Position numbers and translations under genes: made by a program
Shown here: in pieces, positions 37,460-46,552 of the stretch
Position numbering within the stretch: the stretch's first letter is position 1
How the letters are laid out: every line of letters starts with the position of its first letter
Source: Geomonas agri
Lineage (GTDB): Bacteria; Desulfobacterota; Desulfuromonadia; Geobacterales; Geobacteraceae
Assembly (NCBI RefSeq): GCF_020179605.1
Contig: NZ_JAINZO010000001.1
Location: 558,001-622,000, forward strand
Direction: 5' to 3'
DNA length: 64,000 bases
Notes under the pieces: model-generated
Databases searched by the model: none
Told to the model about the DNA's origin: nothing
The model's input: only the letters and a program-made list of their open reading frames with translations

Positions 37460-38535
37460 ACGTCCAACAGATAAAAGTGGCTCTTGGAGAGCGGAGCTAC
37501 GACATACAACTTGGCGCAGGTATCCTGGGCACTATCGGCACCCTCTGCCGCGAACTTGGGCTGACCGGCACCGCTGCCGTCGTCTCCAATACCACCGTCG
37601 CACCCCTGTACTACGAGTCGGTGCGCGCCGCCATGGAGGCAGCCGGGTACCAGGTGCTCCTGGTATCGCTTCCCGACGGTGAGTCGTACAAGAACAGCGC
37701 CACGCTGAACCAGATCTACGATGCACTCGTGGACGCCTCGCTTGATCGCGGCTCCTTCATCCTTGCTTTGGGTGGCGGGGTGATCGGGGACATGGCCGGC
37801 TTTGCTGCGGCCAGTTACCTGCGCGGTATCCCTTTCGTGCAGCTTCCCACCACGCTTTTATCCCAGGTCGACTCCAGCGTAGGAGGCAAGACCGGCATCA
37901 ACCACCCCCGCGGCAAGAACCTGATCGGCGCATTCTACCAGCCCAAGGCGGTTTTGATCGACGTGATGACGCTGGATACGCTGCCGGAGCGGGAATTCCG
38001 CGCCGGTTTGGGTGAGATTGTCAAGTACGGCGCCGTGCTGGACGGCGACTTCTTCACGTTCCTTGAGGCGAACGTCGCGGCGCTGCTGGCGCGTGACAAG
38101 GAAGCCCTTATCGAGGCCGTTGCCCGCAGTTGCTCCATCAAGGCCAAGGTGGTGGCGGTTGACGAGAGGGAAGGTGGGGTACGCGCGGTGCTTAACTACG
38201 GCCATACCCTGGGGCACGCCGTGGAGACCCTTACCGAATACACCACGTTCCTGCACGGTGAGGCCGTGGCCATCGGCATGGTGCAGGCGGCGAAGATCTC
38301 GCAGCGGTTCGGTTTCTGTAGCCAGAACGACCGGGACCGGATCGAGGCGCTCATCGCCGCGCTGGGGCTCCCCGCCGAGCTCCCCGCGTTCCCGTCGGAG
38401 CACTACGTGGAGGCTCTCTCCCACGACAAGAAGGTGCGCGACAAGGGGTTGCTCTTCATCTGCAACCGCGGCATCGGCGCCTACAAGATGGAACGGGTCA
38501 CCGACCTCAAAGTACTGCTTGAGATCTGCGCATAG
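37456..38535 (+). CDS. aroB: 3-dehydroquinate synthase
   Basis: Converts DAHP to 3-dehydroquinate, NAD- and metal-dependent. 359 residues. Motifs: GDGESYKN, ALGGGVIGDMAGFAAASYLRG, PTTLLSQVDSSVGGKTGIN, NYGHTLGHAVE (metal-binding histidines) and HGEAVAIGM. GTG start overlaps the aroK stop by 4 bases. The TPR gene follows 9 bases later. Confidence 0.97.
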   Translation: MNVQQIKVALGERSYDIQLGAGILGTIGTLCRELGLTGTAAVVSNTTVAPLYYESVRAAMEAAGYQVLLVSLPDGESYKNSATLNQIYDALVDASLDRGSFILALGGGVIGDMAGFAAASYLRGIPFVQLPTTLLSQVDSSVGGKTGINHPRGKNLIGAFYQPKAVLIDVMTLDTLPEREFRAGLGEIVKYGAVLDGDFFTFLEANVAALLARDKEALIEAVARSCSIKAKVVAVDEREGGVRAVLNYGHTLGHAVETLTEYTTFLHGEAVAIGMVQAAKISQRFGFCSQNDRDRIEALIAALGLPAELPAFPSEHYVEALSHDKKVRDKGLLFICNRGIGAYKMERVTDLKVLLEICA

Positions 38536-38544
38536 GAGCGTGAC

Positions 38545-39699
38545 ATGGTAGAGGACGCGTTGTCGTTTTGGACTGAGATTCAGCGTTACGAAGACATGCT
38601 GGCAGCGGATGCAAAATCGCTCTGCTTCGCACCGCTCTCCGACCTGTATCGGAAGCTCGGCCTTCTGGATGATGCCGTCTCCGTGGCCCAGAAAGGTTGC
38701 ACCGCGCACCCGGAATATGCGCTTGGTTTCGTCGCCTTGGGCAACGCCTGCTACGCGAAAGGGATGACTCCGGAGGCGCGGCAGGCCCTGGAAAGGGCCA
38801 TCGCCCTCAAACCGGATCACATCCAGGCCATGAAGGTGCTGAGCCAGCTCTACGTCGAGCTCGGCGAGTTGACGCTTGCCCGCCAGGTACTGGGAGAAGT
38901 GCTGGCGCAAGACCCCGAAGATTTGGAGAGCAGCATGCTCTTAAGCTCGATCGGTTCTGCTCCAGCCATTCCCCCCGCTGGGGCGGCCGAAGAGGAAGTG
39001 CTCGAAGACCTTGAGATCATTGAGGACCTGGAGGTGCTCGATGAGGAATCGGAGGCAGAGATAGCCACCGCGCCTTCGCCAGCGCCGGCCCCGTCGTCCC
39101 CGGCAGCCGCACCGCCTGCTACCGAGGCAGCGGACGATATCTGGGCCATCGAAGACCTAGAGGAGGTTGCCGAAGCGCCCGCTCCCGCCGCGGCCCAGGC
39201 CCGTGCCGCCGTTCCTGATCCGCTCACTACGGCGACCCTGGCTGAGTTGTACGTGTCCCAAGGGTTCCTGGACAAGGCACTCGCCATCTACCGGGAACTG
39301 ATCACGGCGCACCCTGGCAACGAGCAGTACCGCCTCAGGCACGATGAGCTCGTAGAACAGCAGCAGTTGCAGCAGGCACCGTCGGCAGAGCCCGGCCCCG
39401 CCGCAGTTGCCGCAGCACCTGCCGCTCCCGCAACACCGGTGGTCCCTGCCGTTCCCGCAGCACCTGCTGCTCCCTCCGCCTTCGCTGCGCATGAAGCGCC
39501 CGCCGCCATGGAAGTACCCATCAGCATCGAGGAAATCGCTGTCCCCGCTGTTTTTGCCGGGATGGAATCGCCGGCGCAGCAGGAAGCGGCACCGTTGGAG
39601 CAGCCCCACGCGCCGGAGGAACCTGAGGACGGAGCTGACCTCGAGAACTCGCTGCAACGCTGGCTGGAAAACATAAGGAGAAGAAGAGATGGGGTTTAG
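38545..39699 (+). CDS. TPR protein with Ala/Pro-rich middle and second C-terminal TPR
   Basis: 384 residues, no signal peptide, so cytosolic. N-terminal TPR repeats cover ~10-130 (YALGFVALGNACYAKGMTPE, QAMKVLSQLYVELGELTLAR). An acidic segment (~150-180), then Ala/Pro-rich stretches flank a short TPR-like helix pair (TATLAELYVSQGFLDKALAI). The C-terminal ~20 residues ([15 protein letters not shown]) form a basic helix. Its 3' end overlaps the roadblock gene by 11 bases, so the two proteins probably act together; a role in aromatic synthesis is unlikely. GGAG lies before the ATG. Confidence 0.86.
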   Translation: MVEDALSFWTEIQRYEDMLAADAKSLCFAPLSDLYRKLGLLDDAVSVAQKGCTAHPEYALGFVALGNACYAKGMTPEARQALERAIALKPDHIQAMKVLSQLYVELGELTLARQVLGEVLAQDPEDLESSMLLSSIGSAPAIPPAGAAEEEVLEDLEIIEDLEVLDEESEAEIATAPSPAPAPSSPAAAPPATEAADDIWAIEDLEEVAEAPAPAAAQARAAVPDPLTTATLAELYVSQGFLDKALAIYRELITAHPGNEQYRLRHDELVEQQQLQQAPSAEPGPAAVAAAPAAPATPVVPAVPAAPAAPSAFAAHEAPAAMEVPISIEEIAVPAVFAGMESPAQQEAAPLEQPHAPEEPEDGADLENSLQRWLENIRRRRDGV

Positions 39700-40048
39700 G
39701 GAGATTCTGAAGCGGATAGTCGAGGAAAGCGGCGGCTTGGGCGGGGTCATCATGGGGTACGACGGCATCGCCATCGAGGAGTACCTGCGCGAGGCCGGCG
39801 GGCTGGACGTGCAGACCATGACCATTGAGTACGCTTCTGTGCTCAAGGAGATCAAACGGACGGTGGGTGTGCTCAAGACCGGCGAATTGGAAGAGGTTTC
39901 CATCATCACCGAGAAATGCTGCATCATCGTGCGCGGCATCAGCGAAGACTTCTTCGGGGCGCTGGTGCTCCCGGCCGACGGCAACTTCGGCAAGGCCCGG
40001 TTCCTCCTGAAACGCTCCGCTCCGGGGTTCCGGGAGTCGCTGCAATGA
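39689..40048 (+). CDS. Roadblock/LC7-domain protein (MglB-like)
   Basis: 119 residues forming one roadblock/LC7 domain ([43 protein letters not shown]). Such proteins in bacteria regulate small Ras-like GTPases (MglA) or act as dimeric scaffolds in polarity and motility. No mglA-like GTPase is within the window. Start ATG has AAGGAGAAG upstream and lies inside the end of the TPR gene; aroQ begins with an ATGA overlap at its stop. Confidence 0.87.
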   Translation: MGFREILKRIVEESGGLGGVIMGYDGIAIEEYLREAGGLDVQTMTIEYASVLKEIKRTVGVLKTGELEEVSIITEKCCIIVRGISEDFFGALVLPADGNFGKARFLLKRSAPGFRESLQ

Positions 40049-40488
40049 GCGCCGTGAAGATCCTGGTCCTGCACGGGCCGAACCTGAATCTGCTCGGGAT
40101 TCGGGAGCCGGGCGTCTACGGTACCGCCACCCTGGACACCATCAACCAGGCTCTCAGGGAACTGGCGGCGCAACTGTCGCTGGAACTGGACATCGTGCAA
40201 AGTAACAGCGAAGGCGCCCTGGTAGACGCCATTCAGGGGGCCATGGGCACCTGCCAGGGCATCCTGATCAACCCCGCTGCCTACACCCACACCAGCGTCG
40301 CCATCCGCGATGCCATCGCCGCCACTGCGCTTCCCGCTGTCGAGGTTCACCTCTCCAACGTGCATGCCCGGGAGCCCTTTCGAAGCCACAGTTTCATAGC
40401 CCCGGTAGCGGTCGGTCAGATCTGCGGTTTCGGCCCTGACAGCTACCTTTTGGGGCTGCGCGCCCTTGCCAAACGGCTGGGAAAATAA
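40045..40488 (+). CDS. aroQ: Type II 3-dehydroquinate dehydratase
   Basis: Dehydrates 3-dehydroquinate to 3-dehydroshikimate. 147 residues. Type II signatures: [20 protein letters not shown] (active-site Arg and Tyr), [28 protein letters not shown] and [15 protein letters not shown]. Start ATG overlaps the roadblock stop by 4 bases, which marks it as part of the aro operon. Confidence 0.96.
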   Translation: MSAVKILVLHGPNLNLLGIREPGVYGTATLDTINQALRELAAQLSLELDIVQSNSEGALVDAIQGAMGTCQGILINPAAYTHTSVAIRDAIAATALPAVEVHLSNVHAREPFRSHSFIAPVAVGQICGFGPDSYLLGLRALAKRLGK

Positions 40489-40509
40489 GATTGTCTTACG
40501 GACGGAATT

Positions 40510-41577
40510 ATGATAGGTAACAGAATCCTTGCGGCCCGAGAATGCCTGAAACGCTTGAATGCCGATCTGTTGCTGGTCCTCAATTTAAGCAACATCCGGT
40601 ACCTCGCCGGGTTCACCGGCAGTGAAGGGCTGCTGCTACTCTCTCCAGAAGACGGGTGGTTTCTCACCGACTCCCGTTACACCTCACAGGCTGGCGCCGA
40701 GGTTACGGGCGCGAAGGTTATCGAGTTTTCCAACCGGATGGATACGCTGGTCGAATTGCTGCAGCAAAGCGGCGCGACCAGGGTGGCCTTCGAAGCCGGC
40801 TCCACCACAGTCGCTTTCTACCAGGAGCTTTGCGCCAGGACGCCGGAGATCGAGTACCTTTCCGCCGACACGGAGATGGTCGGCTTGAGGACGGTTAAGG
40901 ATGCCGGCGAACTTGAGATCCTCGAGCGGGTGGCGGCGATCGCCTCCGAAGCGCTCCTGGAGACCGTGGCGCGCCTGAAGCCCGGCATGACCGAGAGCGA
41001 AGTGGCCTGGATGCTTGAAGTCGCCATGCGGGAGAGAGGGGCAGAGGGTAAATCCTTCGATTTCATCGTCGCCTCCGGTGAACGCGGCGCCCTGCCGCAC
41101 GGCCGCGCCTCGGAGAAGAAGCTGGTGGCGGGAGAGTTGGTCACCATCGATTACGGCGCCATCTACCGCGGCTATTGTTCCGACGAGACGGTGACAGTAT
41201 GCTTGGGCCAGCCCAACGCGAAGCAGCGCGAGGTGTACGAAACGGTGCTGGCGGCCCAGCGGGCGGCCCTCGAGTCAGTTCATCCGGGGCTGAGTTTCCG
41301 CGACCTGGATGCCAAGGCGCGCGACTACATCGGGGCAAAAGGATTCGGCGAATATTTCGGGCACGGACTCGGACACGGGGTCGGCATCGACATCCATGAA
41401 CACCCGACGGCCTCGCCGCGCAGCAAGCACGTGATCCGGGAGGGGATGGTGTTCACCATCGAGCCCGGGATCTATATCCCCGGGTGGGGCGGAGTCCGCA
41501 TCGAGGACACCGTGGTGGTCGAGCAGAACTGCTGCCGGCCCATCACCAGGGTACCCAAGGAATTGATGATCCTCTAA
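40510..41577 (+). CDS. M24-family Xaa-Pro peptidase
   Basis: 355 residues in two parts: a creatinase-like N-terminal domain (1-125) and a pita-bread metallopeptidase domain. The metal ligands sit in TIDYGAIYRGYCSDETVT (Asp pair), HGLGHGVGIDIHE (His), TIEPGIYIPG and GGVRIEDTVVV (Glu). The family removes N-terminal residues before proline or splits Xaa-Pro dipeptides; aminopeptidase or dipeptidase cannot be told from the sequence. In many bacteria it sits between aroQ and accB, as here. Confidence 0.93.
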   Translation: MIGNRILAARECLKRLNADLLLVLNLSNIRYLAGFTGSEGLLLLSPEDGWFLTDSRYTSQAGAEVTGAKVIEFSNRMDTLVELLQQSGATRVAFEAGSTTVAFYQELCARTPEIEYLSADTEMVGLRTVKDAGELEILERVAAIASEALLETVARLKPGMTESEVAWMLEVAMRERGAEGKSFDFIVASGERGALPHGRASEKKLVAGELVTIDYGAIYRGYCSDETVTVCLGQPNAKQREVYETVLAAQRAALESVHPGLSFRDLDAKARDYIGAKGFGEYFGHGLGHGVGIDIHEHPTASPRSKHVIREGMVFTIEPGIYIPGWGGVRIEDTVVVEQNCCRPITRVPKELMIL

Positions 41578-41653
41578 GAGTTTTAGGCGGGCCTGTCCGG
41601 CGTCGATCGGTAGGCCTTTAACCATGCAATAACGTGAAGAAAAGGAGAATGAT

Positions 41654-42127
41654 GTGGATATAAAAGACCTGAAGATGCTGATCAAGATGGTAACGGAGAC
41701 CGACATCACCGAGTTCGAGCTGGAGAACGCCGATGACAAGGTAGTCATCAAGAGGGGCTGCAGCGCGCCCCAGTTCCAGATGCAGGCGCCCGTCGCCTAC
41801 CAGTACGCTCCGGCCGCTCCCGTCGCTGCCGCAGCTCCGGCTGCCGCTCCCGCCGCTGCCGCCCCGGCTGCTGCCGAGAAAGAGCAGGGCGACGTGCTCA
41901 CCTCCCCCATCGTCGGCACCTTCTACCGCGCTCCGGCTCCGGACGCCGCTCCCTTCGTGGAAGTCGGCCAGATCGTCGAGAAGGGGCAGGTCCTCTGCAT
42001 CGTCGAGGCGATGAAGCTCATGAACGAGATCGAGGCCGAGTTCAAGTGCAAGATCGTGAAGATCTGCAAGGAGAACGCGCAGCCGGTCGAGTACGGCGAC
42101 ACCCTGTTCGTGGTGGAGAAGCTTTAA
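41654..42127 (+). CDS. accB: Biotin carboxyl carrier protein of acetyl-CoA carboxylase
   Basis: 157 residues. The N-terminal helix pair, an Ala/Pro-rich linker (~45-78), then the biotinyl domain with [13 protein letters not shown], whose Lys is biotinylated. It starts with GTG at 41654, AGGAG being 6 bases upstream; an overlapping ATG at 41652 is out of frame. Works with AccC, encoded 46 bases downstream, in fatty-acid synthesis. Confidence 0.96.
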   Translation: MDIKDLKMLIKMVTETDITEFELENADDKVVIKRGCSAPQFQMQAPVAYQYAPAAPVAAAAPAAAPAAAAPAAAEKEQGDVLTSPIVGTFYRAPAPDAAPFVEVGQIVEKGQVLCIVEAMKLMNEIEAEFKCKIVKICKENAQPVEYGDTLFVVEKL

Positions 42128-42173
42128 GGCAGATTGAGATAACCTCAACCTCAACCTGTTTTTCGGAGACATC

Positions 42174-43514
42174 ATGTTTCATAAAATTCTTATAGCAAAC
42201 CGGGGGGAGATCGCCCTCCGGATCATCAGGACCTGCAAGGAGATGGGGATCAAGACGGTCGCCGTCTACTCCTCCGCCGACTCCGAATCGCTGCACGTGA
42301 AACTCGCCGACGAGAGCGTCTGCATCGGTCCGGCTCCCAGCCTCTCCAGCTACCTGAACATCAACGCCATCATTTCCGCGGCCGAACTGACCGACGCTGA
42401 GGCGATCCACCCCGGCTACGGCTTCCTGTCGGAAAACCCGAGGTTCGCCGAGATCTGCGAGAAGTGCGGCATTACCTTCATCGGCCCCACCGCGGAAAGC
42501 ATGCGCATCATGGGTGACAAGATCTCCGCCCGCCAGGCGGTCATCAAGGTCGGCGTGCCCATCCTTCCGGGCACCAAGGAAGGGGTCAACGACGTCACCG
42601 AGGCGATCAAGGTCGCCAAGGAAATCGGCTTCCCGGTCATCATCAAGGCGACGGCAGGCGGCGGCGGGCGCGGCATGAAAATCGTGCACTCCCCGGCGGC
42701 CCTCCCCAATGCGTTCATGACCGCGAGGACCGAGGCGCAGACCGGCTTCGGCAACCCGGAAGTCTACATCGAGCGCTACTGCGAGAACCCGCGCCACGTC
42801 GAGATCCAGGTCCTGGCCGACAAGCACGGTAACGTTATCCACCTGGGCGAGCGCGACTGCTCCATTCAGCGCCGTCACCAGAAGGTGATCGAGGAAGCTC
42901 CTTCCACCGTCACCACCCCCGAACTCAGGAAGGCGATGGGCGATGCTGCGGTTGCCGCTGCCAAGGCTGTCAACTACAACAGCGTAGGCACCATGGAGTT
43001 CCTGGTCGACAAGAACAACAACTTCTATTTCATGGAGATGAACACCCGCGTGCAGGTGGAGCACCCGGTGACCGAGATGATCACCGGCGTGGACATCGTC
43101 AAGGAGCAGATTCGCTCCGCCTACGGCGAGAAACTCCGCTACACCCAGGACGACATCAAGATCAAGGGCCACGCCATCGAGTGTCGCATCAACGCCGAGG
43201 ATTCGGTGAAGTTCACCCCGTGCCCCGGTAAGATCACCGACCACCACACCCCGGGCGGACTCGGCGTTCGTGTTGATTCCTTCGTCTACACCAACTACAG
43301 CGTAGTGCCACACTACGACTCCCTGATCGCCAAGCTGATCGTGCATGCCGACACCAGGGATGAGGCCATCAAGCGCATGGCGCGCGCGCTCGACGAGTAC
43401 ATCGTCGACGGCATCAAGACCACCATCCCGTTCCACAAGAGGATCATGGCCAACAAGGACTTCATAGAAGGGAACATAGACACCGGCTTCATCGAAAGGC
43501 TGGTACTGGAGTAA
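42174..43514 (+). CDS. accC: Biotin carboxylase subunit of acetyl-CoA carboxylase
   Basis: 446 residues, full length. [20 protein letters not shown] at the N-terminus, ATP-grasp motifs [15 protein letters not shown] and [37 protein letters not shown] and the C-terminal ECRINAED region. Carboxylates biotin on AccB with bicarbonate and ATP. gcvH begins 3 bases downstream. Confidence 0.97.
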   Translation: MFHKILIANRGEIALRIIRTCKEMGIKTVAVYSSADSESLHVKLADESVCIGPAPSLSSYLNINAIISAAELTDAEAIHPGYGFLSENPRFAEICEKCGITFIGPTAESMRIMGDKISARQAVIKVGVPILPGTKEGVNDVTEAIKVAKEIGFPVIIKATAGGGGRGMKIVHSPAALPNAFMTARTEAQTGFGNPEVYIERYCENPRHVEIQVLADKHGNVIHLGERDCSIQRRHQKVIEEAPSTVTTPELRKAMGDAAVAAAKAVNYNSVGTMEFLVDKNNNFYFMEMNTRVQVEHPVTEMITGVDIVKEQIRSAYGEKLRYTQDDIKIKGHAIECRINAEDSVKFTPCPGKITDHHTPGGLGVRVDSFVYTNYSVVPHYDSLIAKLIVHADTRDEAIKRMARALDEYIVDGIKTTIPFHKRIMANKDFIEGNIDTGFIERLVLE

Positions 43515-43517
43515 ACT

Positions 43518-43907
43518 ATGGACTTTCCTGAAGAGCTGAAGTACAGCAAGGAACATTTGTGGGTTCGCGTCGAGGGAGACCGTGCCGTGATCGGCATCAC
43601 CGATTACGCGCAGGTGGAACTGGGCAACGTCACCTCGGTCGAGTTGCCGGAAGCGGGTGACGAACTGGAGCAGGATGACTCCTTCGGCTCCATCGAGGCG
43701 AGGAAGACCGTGGCGGACCTCTACGCGCCGCTGTCCGGTACCGTGCTCGAGGTCAACACTGAGCTTGGCACCGCGCCGGAGTTCATCAACGACGATCCTT
43801 ACGATGCCGGGTGGTTGGTGGTCATCGAGATGGCCGACTCCGAGGAGTTGAACCTCCTCATGTCCGCCGAACTGTACGAGGATACCGTTTCCGTTTCCGA
43901 AGAATAA
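43518..43907 (+). CDS. gcvH: Glycine cleavage system H protein
   Basis: 129 residues with the lipoyl domain: KYSKEHLWVRVEGDRAVIGI, SFGSIEARKTVADLYAPLSG with the lipoyl lysine, and DPYDAGWLVVIEMAD. No gcvP or gcvT is in the window, so this copy stands alone next to accBC. It could serve glycine cleavage encoded elsewhere or act as a lipoyl donor. Ends shortly before a terminator. Confidence 0.94.
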   Translation: MDFPEELKYSKEHLWVRVEGDRAVIGITDYAQVELGNVTSVELPEAGDELEQDDSFGSIEARKTVADLYAPLSGTVLEVNTELGTAPEFINDDPYDAGWLVVIEMADSEELNLLMSAELYEDTVSVSEE

Positions 43908-43932
43908 CTGGCAGTTGTTCGAGATATACCTG

Positions 43933-43963
43933 AAAAGGCGAGAGATCCTCTCGCCTTTTCCTT
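43933..43963 (+). terminator. Rho-independent terminator after gcvH
   Basis: AAAAGGCGAGAG and CTCTCGCCTTTT are perfect 12-base arms around ATC, followed by CTTTT. It ends the accB-accC-gcvH unit. Confidence 0.93.
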
Positions 43964-43973
43964 TTCCGCTAGT

Positions 43974-43996
43974 CCCTCTCCCGGAGGGAGAGGGGA
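43974..43996. repeat. Half copy of the REP-like element before mqnA
   Basis: CCCTCTCCCGGAGGGAGAGG plus GGATG is identical to the right end of copy A at 5292-5407. Only this end is present. Confidence 0.65.
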
Positions 43997-44064
43997 TGTT
44001 GACGTTTGTGGCACAAGGTCATGTCAGTCTGGTTCTTCTGCCGCAGCCTTATCTGGAGTTTTCA

Positions 44065-44886
44065 GTGACCATCAACATAGGACACATCAAGTACGCGAAC
44101 TGCACCCCCATCTTCACCGCTCTCGCTTCCCATTTCGATTGCACCGGTTACCGCTTCGTTGACGGCGTCCCGGCACGCCTGAACGCCATGTTGCGCGCCG
44201 GCGAGATCGATCTCAGCCCTTCCTCCTCCATCGAGTACGCCATGGCGCATGAGCAGTATTGTCTGCTCCCGGAGCTCTCCATCAGCGCCATCGGTCCCGT
44301 GAAAAGCGTGTTCCTCTTCTCCCGGGTCCCGATCGAGGAACTGGATGGCGCTGCCATAGGGCTTACTGCGGAGTCTGACACCTCGGTGAACCTGTTGAAA
44401 GTGCTTTTGGCCAGGAAGTACGGCTTCGCAAACAGCTTCGAGCGGACCACGCTGCCGCTCGCCCAGGCGCTGGAACAGTATCCCGGCTTGCTGCTGATCG
44501 GCGACGCCGCGCTGAAAGGGGCCGCTTCCGGTTCCGGGTTCTTCTGTTACGACCTTGGTGCACTGTGGCACGAGTTCACCGGGCTTCCCTTCGTCTTCGC
44601 CCTCTGGATCGTGCGGCGCGAAGCGGCGCAGGAGAAGCAGACTGAACTGGCGGCGCTCGCCCATGACCTGGTGGCGGCGAAGAAACTCGCCTACGCAAGC
44701 TACGCCGAGATCGCTGCGCAGTGCGAGGAGCGCGCCTGGTTGAGCGAGGAGGCGCTGGTGGACTACTGGCAGACCATCTCGTACGAGCTGACCGACGCGC
44801 ACCTCGAAGGGGCGCGGCTGTTCTTCAGGCACGCCTTCGAGATGGGGCTCATTCCGAGCCTGCCGGAGTTGCGGTTCTTCAAATAG
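44065..44886 (+). CDS. mqnA: Chorismate dehydratase MqnA
   Basis: First step of the futalosine route to menaquinone: chorismate to 3-[(1-carboxyvinyl)oxy]benzoate. About 273 residues of the periplasmic-binding-protein-like fold, without a signal. Family motifs: GHIKYANCTPIF at the N-terminus, VPARLNAMLRAGEIDLSPSSSIEYA, GLTAESDTSVNLLKVLL and LLIGDAAL. I chose GTG at 44065, with GGAG 6 bases upstream, because the longer frame runs through a terminator and a REP half copy. Menaquinone is needed for anaerobic respiration in this group. Confidence 0.93.
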   Translation: MTINIGHIKYANCTPIFTALASHFDCTGYRFVDGVPARLNAMLRAGEIDLSPSSSIEYAMAHEQYCLLPELSISAIGPVKSVFLFSRVPIEELDGAAIGLTAESDTSVNLLKVLLARKYGFANSFERTTLPLAQALEQYPGLLLIGDAALKGAASGSGFFCYDLGALWHEFTGLPFVFALWIVRREAAQEKQTELAALAHDLVAAKKLAYASYAEIAAQCEERAWLSEEALVDYWQTISYELTDAHLEGARLFFRHAFEMGLIPSLPELRFFK

Positions 44887-44902
44887 ATGGGGCAGATGGA
44901 GA

Positions 44903-45488
44903 CGGTGGCAACTTTTGGGGGGACAATTTCACCTCAGTGGCGATTTCGCATTGTTTCTCTGCGAGGAAATCACCTCAGGTGTGTTGAAAAAAAAACCCTG
45001 CGAGTTGAACTCACCTCTTTGCATTTGAAATCCAGGTCAGTGGCGGTTTCGAATTCTTTACGCGTGGCAATTCACTTGAAGTGCGTTTAAAAAAATCTTT
45101 CCAAGTGTTGAACGCAACTCTCCGCATTTCAAACTTAAGTCAGTGGCAGTTTCGAATTCTTTCTGTGGGGAAACTTCACTTGCGGTGCGTTTAAAAAATC
45201 TTTGCTGGCGTTTAACGCAACTCTCTGCATTTCAAACCAGGGTCAGTGCTGGTTTCGCAATCTCTCCGTGCGGAAATTTCACTTTAGGTTGTTTAAAAAA
45301 AACTTACCGCGCGTTTTACGCAACTCTCTTCGTTTCAAACTCATGTCTGTAGCGATTTCGCTCTGTTCCGTGCCGAAATTTTCACTTTACGGTGCATCAA
45401 AAAAATCTCTCCGCTGTTAAACGCAACTCTCTGCCTCTTGAAATCAAGTCGGTGGCGATTTTGCGTTCTTTTCGACGTTAAATCTCTC
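44903..45488. repeat. Tandem array of five ~103-bp non-coding units
   Basis: Units begin at 44934, 45037, 45140, 45243 and 45346; each is 103 bases by my count, and a truncated sixth begins at 45449. A degenerate fragment precedes the first. Units share blocks TTTCG, TTCACTT, a TTTAAAAAA run, CGCAACTCTC and TTTCAAAC, but differ widely elsewhere. At the same offset in each lies an 11-base dyad: GAGTTGAACTC (45002), GTGTTGAACGC (45105), GCGTTTAACGC (45208), GCGTTTTACGC (45311), CTGTTAAACGC (45414). GC is about 41% in the second unit against 60% or more in the flanking genes. 103 is not a multiple of three, so no protein repeat is encoded. It lies between the 3' ends of mqnA and the NUDIX gene. 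Confidence 0.93.
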
Positions 45489-45936
45489 CAGCTTCTTTTT
45501 TCCTGCGGTAGTCCGACAAAATTCGTGCATGGTCGAAGCAGAGCGGCTGGGGGAGGGCATCAATGGGGAAGATGGCGAAGGCCGCCGCGTCGTCACCTGC
45601 CTTCGGCGTGCCGGTGGCCTTGGCGACGTAGACGGTCGAGATGTTGTGGCTGCGCTTGTCGCGGGTGGGATCCGAGTAGCATCCCAGCAGCCTCAAATCC
45701 TTCTCTGCCAACTCTACCGAAATCTCCTCCTGTATCTCACGCACCGCCGCGTGCTCCAGCGTTTCCCCGTAGTCGACGAAGCCGCCGGGGATGGCCCAAC
45801 CGAGGGGCTCGTTCTTACGCTCGATTAGCACGATCCCTTCCGGGAGTTCCACGATCACGTCAACAGTCGGCAGCGGATTCTTGTACTCTTTCACCTTGGC
45901 CCCGCAGGCGGGGCAGGCCAGGAAGTCGAAAGGCAT
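45478..45936 (-). CDS. NUDIX hydrolase with N-terminal zinc-ribbon-like pair
   Basis: 152 residues. The N-terminus has CPACGAKV, half of a possible zinc ribbon, then the NUDIX fold with the box [20 protein letters not shown] (GX5EX7REUXEE). NUDIX enzymes cut nucleoside diphosphates linked to another group; this type resembles ADP-ribose or NADH pyrophosphatases, but the substrate is not fixed. GGAGG lies upstream of the ATG. The stop codon lies inside the truncated last unit of the 103-bp array. Confidence 0.92.
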   Translation of the reverse strand: MPFDFLACPACGAKVKEYKNPLPTVDVIVELPEGIVLIERKNEPLGWAIPGGFVDYGETLEHAAVREIQEEISVELAEKDLRLLGCYSDPTRDKRSHNISTVYVAKATGTPKAGDDAAAFAIFPIDALPQPLCFDHARILSDYRRKKEAGEI

Positions 45937-45965
45937 CGGGTACCTCCAGTTCTAGGATTGTGGGT

Positions 45966-45995
45966 AAAAAAAAGGGAGGACCTGAGTCCTCCCTT
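45966..45995 (-). terminator. Terminator of the PxxKW gene
   Basis: AAGGGAGGAC and GTCCTCCCTT form a perfect 10-base stem around CTGA. Read on the minus strand it runs into eight T residues. It separates the PxxKW gene from the NUDIX gene downstream. Confidence 0.92.
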
Positions 45996-46023
45996 CTTAG
46001 GGTACAGCAAAATACGGTGGGTA

Positions 46024-46317
46024 CTACTTCTTCTTCTTGGCGCCTGCTGCTTTCTTGGAAGCTTTGAGCGGGTTGATCTTGGCGTCGTCGGTCTTGATCT
46101 CGACCTTGACGTGAGTAGCGAAGTTGCAGATACCGCCGACCCACTTCTTCTCGGGGGCCGGGTATGCGTTGCAAACCTTCCCAATGGAGCCGTCTACGAC
46201 CCTGTCACAACCTTCGCAGTTCTCCACGATCGGCTGGCAGGAACCTTCGGTGAATACACAACCCTGTTTACCCCAGAAAGTGCACTCGGCACCAGGAAGT
46301 ACGGTTTGACATTGCAT
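46024..46317 (-). CDS. PxxKW-family cysteine-rich protein
   Basis: 97 residues with eight cysteines, arranged as MQCQT, AECTFWGKQGC, GSCQP, ENCEGCDRVV, KVCNAYPAPEKKW and GGICNF, and ending in a basic Lys/Ala tail. PAPEKKW matches the PxxKW signature of a small cysteine-rich family seen in deltaproteobacteria. The cysteines suggest metal or iron-sulfur binding; function unknown. No signal peptide. GAGGAGG precedes the ATG and a good promoter lies 44-73 bases upstream. Confidence 0.87.
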   Translation of the reverse strand: MQCQTVLPGAECTFWGKQGCVFTEGSCQPIVENCEGCDRVVDGSIGKVCNAYPAPEKKWVGGICNFATHVKVEIKTDDAKINPLKASKKAAGAKKKK

Positions 46318-46360
46318 GTTTAAGCCTCCTCAATTGCTTCGTAATCGGTTGATAGAGAAC

Positions 46361-46390
46361 ACTCTACCAATTTCGAAAGAAAAATGTCAA
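46361..46390 (-). promoter_or_regulatory. Sigma-70-like promoter of the PxxKW gene
   Basis: On the minus strand TTGACA (46390-46385) and TAGAGT (46366-46361) with an 18-base spacer. It is back to back with the promoter for the phosphohexomutase at 46411. Confidence 0.65.
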
Positions 46391-46410
46391 CCCACTTTTT
46401 TCGCTAAAAC

Positions 46411-46439
46411 TTGACTCTCCCTGGTGTCTGGATTAATCT
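46411..46439 (+). promoter_or_regulatory. Sigma-70-like promoter of the phosphohexomutase gene
   Basis: TTGACT at 46411-46416 and TAATCT at 46434-46439 with a 17-base spacer, about 115 bases before the chosen start at 46553. Confidence 0.55.
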
Positions 46440-46552
46440 CTAGTAATTATTTATTCGGGTCGCCTGGTACTCCTGTTTTCGATATGTTATGGATCGGGAA
46501 AAGCGGTATGCCAGATCGAGACGACCTTACTATCGATCACCTTGGAGGGATT

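Noticed and set aside
44903-45488. CRISPR array
   Set aside because: The period is 103 bases with no short perfect repeats alternating with unique spacers, and no cas genes are in the window.
46424-46552. Longer N-terminus for the phosphohexomutase
   Set aside because: The in-frame codons upstream give no family similarity, overlap the promoter and have no ribosome site; ATG at 46553 does.
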